Part shown: positions 59,312 through 64,000 of the stretch, in pieces | How positions within the stretch are numbered: position 1 is the first letter of the stretch | How the letters are laid out: every line of letters begins with the position of its first letter | Assembly: GCF_019511345.1 (NCBI RefSeq) | Contig: NZ_JAEUAK010000003.1 | Coordinates: 186,001 to 250,000, forward strand | Length of the DNA: 64,000 bases | Direction of reading: 5' to 3' | DNA from: Rhizobium mesosinicum | GTDB lineage: Bacteria > Pseudomonadota > Alphaproteobacteria > Rhizobiales > Rhizobiaceae | Translations under genes and position numbers: made by a program | Notes under the pieces: model-generated | The model's database searches: none | What the model saw: the letters and a program-made list of their open reading frames with translations, nothing else | Told to the model about the DNA's origin: nothing

Positions 59312-60529
59312 ATGAAAAACACTTCGGATGCCACGCGAGATCTTCCGCGCGGCATGTCGCGAACCGGACCGGTACTCTTCTCCTACGGCTTCCGGCCCTT
59401 CTTTCTGGCATCGGCGCTTTGGGCCATCGCAAGCCTAAACTTATGGATGGCCTATCTCAGCTTCGGCGTTCCTGTCGCATCGGACTACGGGACATTGTAC
59501 TGGCATGCCCATGAGATGCTGTTCGGTTTCGCGCCAGCCGTTCTGGCCGGCTTCTTGCTGACGGCGATCCCGAACTGGACCGGACGCCTGCCGATTGCCG
59601 GCAGGCCGCTGGCGGTGCTGTTCGCGATCTGGTGCGCCGGCCGTATCACCATGTTGCTCAGCGGCTCAACCGGGATCGTGCCGGCCGCCGCCATCGACAG
59701 CCTGTTTCTACCGGTGATGCTCCTCGTCTGTACGAGAGAAGTCGTGGCTGGAAAAAAATGGAAGGACCTGAAGGTCATCGCCGGGCTTTTCGTCCTTTCG
59801 CTCGCAAATGTGCTTTTCCACATCGAGGTCATAGACGGCGCAGGTCCGGAACTGGCGATACGTTTCGCGATTGGTGCCTACGTGCTGCTCGTGACGATCG
59901 TCGGGGGCAGGATCCTGCCGAGTTTCACCCGCAACTGGATCAATCAGTTCGGCCGCACGGACTTTCCGGTGCCGTATAACAGTTTCGATGCGGCAATCAT
60001 CATCATCGGTGCTGTGGCGTTTGTCCTGTGGGCGTACGCGCCGCATTCGACGGCAACGTGGGGGACGGCGGGTGTCGCGGCGGTCCTCAATATGATCAGG
60101 CTTGTTCGCTGGCGCGGCTGGACCACCTGGCCGGAACCCATCCTGTTCGTCCTGCACGCCACCTTCCTGTTCGTACCGCTCGGTTTTGCCGCCATTTCGG
60201 TTCAAGCCGCAGGGTGGCTGGCCGAAGTGGCCGTGCTGCATGTCTTGGCGATCGGTACAATTTCGATGATGATGCTCGCAGTGATGACAAGGGCAATACG
60301 CGGCCATACCGGGCGGAAACTGAAATCGAGCCGGATGACTAATGTCTCCTATGTCCTGCTTGGCTGTGTTGCCCTCGTTCGGCCGCTTGCCGAACTGATC
60401 CCTGCGCTCAGCACCGAGATCCTTGCTGCGGCGGCGATAGGCTGGACGGCGGCTTTCGGATTGTTTGCACTTGAACATACGCCGCTCCTGTGGTCGGGGC
60501 GCAAGCCTCTGACGATGAGGGGAGGGTGA
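59312..60529 (+). CDS. nnrS: NnrS family heme-copper membrane protein
   Basis: A 405-aa protein with about 12 membrane helices. Conserved features are FSYGFRPFFLASALWAIASL, WHAHEMLFGFAPAVLAGFLL and LHVLAIGTISMMMLAVMTRA, with His residues for heme and copper. NnrS relieves NO stress, protecting Fe-S enzymes and iron pools. ATG 59312 has GGAG at the best spacing; the frame is open to 59276. It is divergent from nirK. Confidence 0.93.
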   Translation: MKNTSDATRDLPRGMSRTGPVLFSYGFRPFFLASALWAIASLNLWMAYLSFGVPVASDYGTLYWHAHEMLFGFAPAVLAGFLLTAIPNWTGRLPIAGRPLAVLFAIWCAGRITMLLSGSTGIVPAAAIDSLFLPVMLLVCTREVVAGKKWKDLKVIAGLFVLSLANVLFHIEVIDGAGPELAIRFAIGAYVLLVTIVGGRILPSFTRNWINQFGRTDFPVPYNSFDAAIIIIGAVAFVLWAYAPHSTATWGTAGVAAVLNMIRLVRWRGWTTWPEPILFVLHATFLFVPLGFAAISVQAAGWLAEVAVLHVLAIGTISMMMLAVMTRAIRGHTGRKLKSSRMTNVSYVLLGCVALVRPLAELIPALSTEILAAAAIGWTAAFGLFALEHTPLLWSGRKPLTMRGG

Positions 60530-60543
60530 CATTGCCGGCATTG

Positions 60544-60569
60544 AAAAGGCCGCACGAGCGGCCTTTTTT
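60544..60569. terminator. Bidirectional terminator between nnrS and the DUF6522 gene
   Basis: A perfect 6-bp GC stem (GGCCGC / GCGGCC) with loop ACGA, flanked by AAAA on the left and TTTTTT on the right, so it can work in both directions. Confidence 0.85.
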
Positions 60570-60572
60570 CGT

Positions 60573-60875
60573 TCAGCCGAGCCCGCCTCCCGGCGCCATA
60601 CCCGAATACTGCATTTCTTCGCTGAGCACGCAGCCGTTCTCGTTGACGATCGCAATCCAGACGCGATTACCGATACGAACGGAAAGACGCCGCTTGCCGG
60701 CGTCGTCACCGGCGCCGATCTCCACTCTCGAGCGGACAAAACCCCGGCGCAGATGATCCAGCAGGAGGTCGGGCGTAAGGCCGAAGCGCCCTGCGAGCAC
60801 GGCAGCGTCAACGATGGGGCTACCGTCTGTCGGCAATCCAAATAGGCTCGTTCTATCCGCAAGGTCTTCGCTCAT
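60573..60875 (-). CDS. DUF6522 family protein, 100 aa
   Basis: Starts at ATG 60875 (MSEDLADRTSLFGL); the upstream frame is non-coding. A small soluble protein: AVLAGRFGLTPDLLLDHLRR is a helical segment, VRIGNRVWIAIVNENGCVLS a beta sheet. It matches the pattern of DUF6522 proteins found in denitrification clusters. It is the last gene of the DUF2249 operon, 106 bp after the SufT-like gene. Function unknown. Confidence 0.7.
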   Translation of the reverse strand: MSEDLADRTSLFGLPTDGSPIVDAAVLAGRFGLTPDLLLDHLRRGFVRSRVEIGAGDDAGKRRLSVRIGNRVWIAIVNENGCVLSEEMQYSGMAPGGGLG

Positions 60876-60981
60876 GGCCTTTCCAATCAAATGGGAGGGC
60901 AGACGGACTATCCCGATTCGATGTGCGATCCTGCTCGTCGCGCGATCGGTCCGCCATAAGAAAAAACGTGACTGCAAAGCC

Positions 60982-61287
60982 TCAGGTCTTCGGCAGGCTG
61001 ACGAGCGATACCATGTCCGGCGACCAGGCCGGTTCGTAGACAAGATCGACGATGGCCTGGCTTACGCCGGCAATGTCCTCGATGCGCTGACGCGCCGCGT
61101 CGGCAATATAGCCGGACGCAGGACAGAAGCGGGTGGTCGTTGTCATCTTGATCTTGACGACCGCAGGCTCGGTAACATCGATTTCGTAGATGAGGCCGAG
61201 ATCGACGATGCTCTTTCCCATTTCGGGGTCTTCTATCTCGCGCAGCGCATTGCGCACGTCCTGTTCCGTCACCTCAGGCGCCGGCAT
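60982..61287 (-). CDS. MIP18/SufT-like metal-sulfur cluster assembly factor
   Basis: A 101-aa DUF59 protein. Family features are VRNALREIEDPEMGKSIVDL near the start and TTTTRFCPASGYIADAARQR with the conserved Cys. Relatives (SufT, PaaD, eukaryotic MIP18) help mature Fe-S proteins. Its start overlaps the end of the DUF2249 tandem gene. In this cluster it may repair or load Fe-S enzymes damaged by NO. Confidence 0.9.
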   Translation of the reverse strand: MPAPEVTEQDVRNALREIEDPEMGKSIVDLGLIYEIDVTEPAVVKIKMTTTTRFCPASGYIADAARQRIEDIAGVSQAIVDLVYEPAWSPDMVSLVSLPKT

Positions 61288-61801
61288 TGTTCTGATCCCC
61301 CGTGGTTGTCCGGATCATGATCCGATAGGTCTTGCCGGACGAATCAAAGTTGCCGATCCACTCGTGACCTCGCGCCTTCAATTCATTGAAGAGAAAGACA
61401 GGTTCCCGGTTTAGAAGAGCAAACAGAACCTCGCCGTCTTCCATCGTCTCCAGCCGGGAGAGAATCCGCTCCATCGGCTCAGGCGGTGCAAGATCGGTCA
61501 GGTCCAGGTTCCAGACGGGCTCGGGCCAAACCGCTTCCGTTGCGGCGACGGCGGGTTCAGAATGCTGGAGGGGCTTGTTCGGGATGAAATCGATTTCCCA
61601 ATCATCTTCAGCCAGACGCGTTGCGACATGTGAATAGCCGCGTTTTTCAAGTTGGCGGATCAAAGGGACGGGCTCGAATATTGCGCGCAGCTTCAGACCC
61701 TCATCGGGATCGAGGCCGGCGAACGCATCCATGATGAGCTGGAATGGCATGCCGCCATCGCGCAGGATCTGTCGGACGTCGAGTTCACGGAACTGGACCA
61801 T
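61274..61801 (-). CDS. Tandem DUF2249 protein, 175 aa
   Basis: Two DUF2249-like units: the first (about 3-72) has FRELDVRQIL, GLKLRAIFEPVPLIRQLEKR and WEIDF; the second (about 96-165) has LDLTDLAPPEPMERIL and FALLNREPVFLFNELKARGH. DUF2249 has a TusA-like fold, sometimes joined to hemerythrin domains; a sulfur-carrier or metal-binding role is only suspected. It overlaps the membrane-protein gene before it and the SufT-like gene after it. Confidence 0.85.
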   Translation of the reverse strand: MVQFRELDVRQILRDGGMPFQLIMDAFAGLDPDEGLKLRAIFEPVPLIRQLEKRGYSHVATRLAEDDWEIDFIPNKPLQHSEPAVAATEAVWPEPVWNLDLTDLAPPEPMERILSRLETMEDGEVLFALLNREPVFLFNELKARGHEWIGNFDSSGKTYRIMIRTTTGDQNNAGA

Positions 61802-63158
61802 TGGCGTTACCTCTGTGGTTGGCGGCGACGAACAGCGCCGGTTTGTGAAATGGTGCGGTCTTGATGTCTGGTTTTACGTTCGCGAGCGCGCGGGCGAGCA
61901 CCAGCTCGATGATAAGAGCGAGCGTCGATGCGGTTTGAACGATCGCGAACACGCGAAAACCCAGGTCCCATCCAGCGCAGAGCGCGGCCGCCGCGCCGAC
62001 TACCGAAACGTAGAAGATGCCAAGCCAGACGCCGGCGCGACGCCCGTTGATCAGCTCGCCAAGCTTGGGCGTCGGTCTGCGGCCAAGAAGCGGACCGAAG
62101 GCTTCGATCCAGGTCAGGAATGGGACAATCTTCAGGAGCTGCGCGAGACCGAAGCCCGTGAGCCAGCCGAATACGAAAAGATAGACGACTGCCGATATGA
62201 TACGCGTCTCGGCATCGAGGAAAAGGGACAACGCAAGAAGGGAGACGGAGAGGCCGAGCATCGCGAAGGCCGGCAGCGATCCCAACGTATTCAGCTCGAG
62301 CGCGGGGCGGCGCCTGGCGCTATATGTTCCGTAAATTTCGAAGAGATAGGCGGCTATGATCAGCCCAAACAGCACCGCGGCCGACAGGAAAATGGCGCGC
62401 GCAAAATCGGGTTCGACGACGGCGGCGATCGCTGCCACCGACAGGAGAAGGACCGCCAGCGTGCTCGATCGGCGAATGAGCTGCGCCTTGCGCATATCGT
62501 TGGACAGCAGGAACATCGGAAGCAACTTGTAGCTGACGCCGATCGCCGCAAAGGTCATCCAACCGCCGAGGCCGAAACTCGCATGAAAAGCGACCGCATC
62601 CATGCCATAGGCGACGACTTCGGGTGCTTCCACCTCGCCGGAGATCGTCAACGCAAACAGGGCGCCGAAGGCCGTCGTGACGAGCAGGCATCCGATACCG
62701 ACGAGAACGATGAGGGAGGCGGCATGCAAGCATCTTCCCCGCCAGAGCAGGGCAGATAAGGATAGCGAGACAGCGGCGATCGAGAGTGAAATCGTGGCGG
62801 ACGCCGCAATCATGACCGGGCCGGCTGCAACGGAACCGCGGCTGATCAGGTGAAAGCCCAGCATGAGAAGTGCCGGGCCGGCGACCATGCAGGCAAAAAC
62901 GATCGGATCGAAGCGGCTGGCGGATCTGTCACTGCCTGTCAGGACCGGCGCGAACTGAAGCAACGATCCGATCATCAGAAGCAGAAGCCATCCGAGCGTC
63001 ACGGCATGCACGATGGCAAGCGCTCCAGGTTCTGCCACGTCGAGGGAGGGCGTCCAGACGCCTGCTGCCAGCAGGCACTCCGCCAGCAGCAGGTAAGACA
63101 GTGCCGCGCCGAAATACGACATCGTCCACCGCGACAGGGCCGGGCCTACTGGCATCAT
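61785..63158 (-). CDS. Polytopic membrane protein of the denitrification cluster, 457 aa
   Basis: About 12 membrane helices with His residues at membrane positions (GALAIVHAVTLGWLLLLMIG; VAFHASFGLGGWMTFAAIGV). The pattern is like NnrS and heme-copper oxidase subunit I relatives, but no full family match can be stated. The gene sits between two DUF2249 genes, overlapping the second by 17 bp. A heme-binding role in handling NO or quinol is an inference. Confidence 0.75.
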   Translation of the reverse strand: MMPVGPALSRWTMSYFGAALSYLLLAECLLAAGVWTPSLDVAEPGALAIVHAVTLGWLLLLMIGSLLQFAPVLTGSDRSASRFDPIVFACMVAGPALLMLGFHLISRGSVAAGPVMIAASATISLSIAAVSLSLSALLWRGRCLHAASLIVLVGIGCLLVTTAFGALFALTISGEVEAPEVVAYGMDAVAFHASFGLGGWMTFAAIGVSYKLLPMFLLSNDMRKAQLIRRSSTLAVLLLSVAAIAAVVEPDFARAIFLSAAVLFGLIIAAYLFEIYGTYSARRRPALELNTLGSLPAFAMLGLSVSLLALSLFLDAETRIISAVVYLFVFGWLTGFGLAQLLKIVPFLTWIEAFGPLLGRRPTPKLGELINGRRAGVWLGIFYVSVVGAAAALCAGWDLGFRVFAIVQTASTLALIIELVLARALANVKPDIKTAPFHKPALFVAANHRGNANGPVP

Positions 63159-63173
63159 GGCGCGTCCTCGGCG

Positions 63174-63458
63174 CTAATGGCTGCCACAGCAGCAGTCGCA
63201 ACCCGCATCGAGGCGGGTGATCTCCACGCGCCAGACGTCCGGTCCCTGTTCCAGATATTCCCAGGAGAATTTTCCGGGCAGGGCGGTGTCGAGCTGGTAC
63301 TGCAGGGGGCGAGGCTCGTGATCGCTGGTGATATGGAGGCTCTGGCCCGGGGTCAGCGAGTGCAGCGTGCCGAAGATCCGGGGATGGCGCTCGACGGGTG
63401 GCAGAATCCGGACGTCGATATGCGCAATCGCGGCGTGCGTGGCTGGCGCATCTGTCAT
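63174..63458 (-). CDS. DUF2249 protein with a Cys-rich C-terminus, 94 aa
   Basis: A single DUF2249 unit (IDVRILPPVERHPRIFGTLH; QSLHITSDHEPRPLQYQLDT; GKFSWEYLEQGPDVWRVEI) ending in CDCCCGSH, a cluster of four Cys and one His likely to bind metal. It opens a five-gene minus-strand operon. A TTG-N8-CAA box (63555-63568) predicts transcription about 62 nt before its ATG. Confidence 0.88.
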   Translation of the reverse strand: MTDAPATHAAIAHIDVRILPPVERHPRIFGTLHSLTPGQSLHITSDHEPRPLQYQLDTALPGKFSWEYLEQGPDVWRVEITRLDAGCDCCCGSH

Positions 63459-63554
63459 TATGGCTGTTTCCTTCTGCCGCGGAATGACTAATGACCGGAC
63501 CGCGGCGCATCCCGTGTCGAGGCGGAAGATAGCCGGGGGCAGGCCGGGCGACTT

Positions 63555-63568
63555 TGACAGCGAGCAAA
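63555..63568 (-). promoter_or_regulatory. NnrR-type box of the DUF2249 operon
   Basis: TTGAC-N4-AGCAA (TTG-N8-CAA), the same right half (AGCAA) as the nirK box. At -41.5 it puts the start site near 63520. Confidence 0.55.
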
Positions 63569-63641
63569 CAGCCAGACGATTGTCGCCGCCGGACCCAGGC
63601 CGCCGCCGAACTTGCTGTTGTCAGCTTTACGAGGGTGGTTG

Positions 63642-63655
63642 TTGATCCAGGACAA
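63642..63655 (+). promoter_or_regulatory. FNR/NnrR-type box of hemN
   Basis: TTGAT-N4-GACAA. At -41.5 it gives transcription from about 63690, 25 nt before ATG 63715. Confidence 0.65.
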
Positions 63656-63714
63656 GGAAGCTTGCCCCTTCGTCGGCTTATGAACATCATGATAGTCTCA
63701 TGAAGGAAGCCGAA

Positions 63715-64000
63715 ATGTCCGATGCCCTGGTCGCCAAATATGGCGAGGCCCGCCTGCCGCGTTACACCAGCTATCCGACCGCGCCGGCGTTTTCGCCGGT
63801 CGTCGGGCCGGAAGAATATGCGCATGGTCTTTCCGACGTCGCAGCTTCCGGACCCGTCTCCGTGTACCTGCATGTTCCCTTCTGTCGCTCCATGTGCTGG
63901 TATTGCGGCTGTCACACGACGATCACGCGCCAGGATGCGCCCGTGCTGGAGTATCTCGACGTCTTGAGCCAGGAGATCGAACTCGTATCGCAGGCAGCTC
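63715..64000 (+). CDS. hemN: Oxygen-independent coproporphyrinogen III oxidase, partial
   Basis: The first 95 residues of HemN; the gene runs off the window. The radical-SAM cysteines lie in VPFCRSMCWYCGCHTTI (CxxxCxxC plus the extra Cys of HemN), preceded by the typical RYTSYPTAPAFSP. It makes protoporphyrinogen for heme without O2. ATG 63715 has GAAGGAAG ahead; an in-frame ATG at 63700 is less likely. A box upstream suggests FNR/NnrR control. Confidence 0.95.
   Translation, partial: MSDALVAKYGEARLPRYTSYPTAPAFSPVVGPEEYAHGLSDVAASGPVSVYLHVPFCRSMCWYCGCHTTITRQDAPVLEYLDVLSQEIELVSQAA

Overview
The window looks like a piece of a rhizobial genome (Rhizobium or a close relative), probably a large plasmid or other secondary replicon. 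This is inferred from the gene families, from GC-rich codon use, and from three alphaproteobacterial regulatory signatures that can be read directly: GTTC-N7-GTTC LexA boxes, GGAAC-N16-[C/G]GTT promoters typical of the general-stress sigma factor EcfG, and many FNR/FixK/NnrR-type palindromes (TTGA(T/C)-N4-(A/G)TCAA or TTG-N8-CAA). No rRNA, tRNA, phage, CRISPR array or intact insertion sequence was recognised.

Layout. (1) 0-13 kb, stress and DNA-damage accessory genes: an orphan DnaQ-like exonuclease, an unknown gene behind a LexA-controlled promoter, small membrane and stress proteins behind EcfG-like promoters, a solitary nuoB, treZ, an orphan receiver protein, two SRAP-type proteins (one lacking the catalytic Cys2) and dinB. 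(2) 13.7-23.2 kb: malQ, then a non-homologous end-joining island with ligD, a protein with HARP-like repeats, a YidB-like protein, a second ATP-dependent ligase and two Ku genes. (3) 23.5-28 kb: a decayed periplasmic-binding-protein gene, then a LacI-type regulator divergent from a DapA-superfamily lyase/aldolase gene and an MFS transporter, with a clear promoter and a 14-bp palindromic operator.

(4) 28-45.5 kb, a low-oxygen regulon: two zinc alcohol dehydrogenases, SPW-repeat and MgtC/DUF4010 membrane proteins, a host-attachment-family protein, two universal stress proteins, a CoA transferase, an ABC transmembrane protein without an ATPase, CbpM and a CbpA/DnaJ-like co-chaperone, a HlyD-RbbA-YhhJ-like export system, a hemerythrin-like protein and a LysE-type exporter. 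Nearly every transcription start region here carries an FNR/FixK-like box.

(5) 45.5-64 kb, anaerobic respiration: TatA and a DUF1488 protein, the oxygen-independent ubiquinone genes ubiT, ubiU and ubiV followed by three tiny coupled ORFs, divergent ubiD and ubiX, nnrU, an ftrABCD-type iron uptake operon, a second DUF1488 gene, nnrR, nirV, nirK (copper nitrite reductase), nnrS, an operon of DUF2249, membrane, SufT-like and DUF6522 proteins, and the start of hemN. Together these supply a nitrite reductase, its regulator and accessory factors, quinone and heme made without O2, and iron. FNR/NnrR-type boxes precede almost all of these units, so the region reads as one NO/low-oxygen regulon. Nitric oxide reductase genes are not in the window and may lie beyond its edges.
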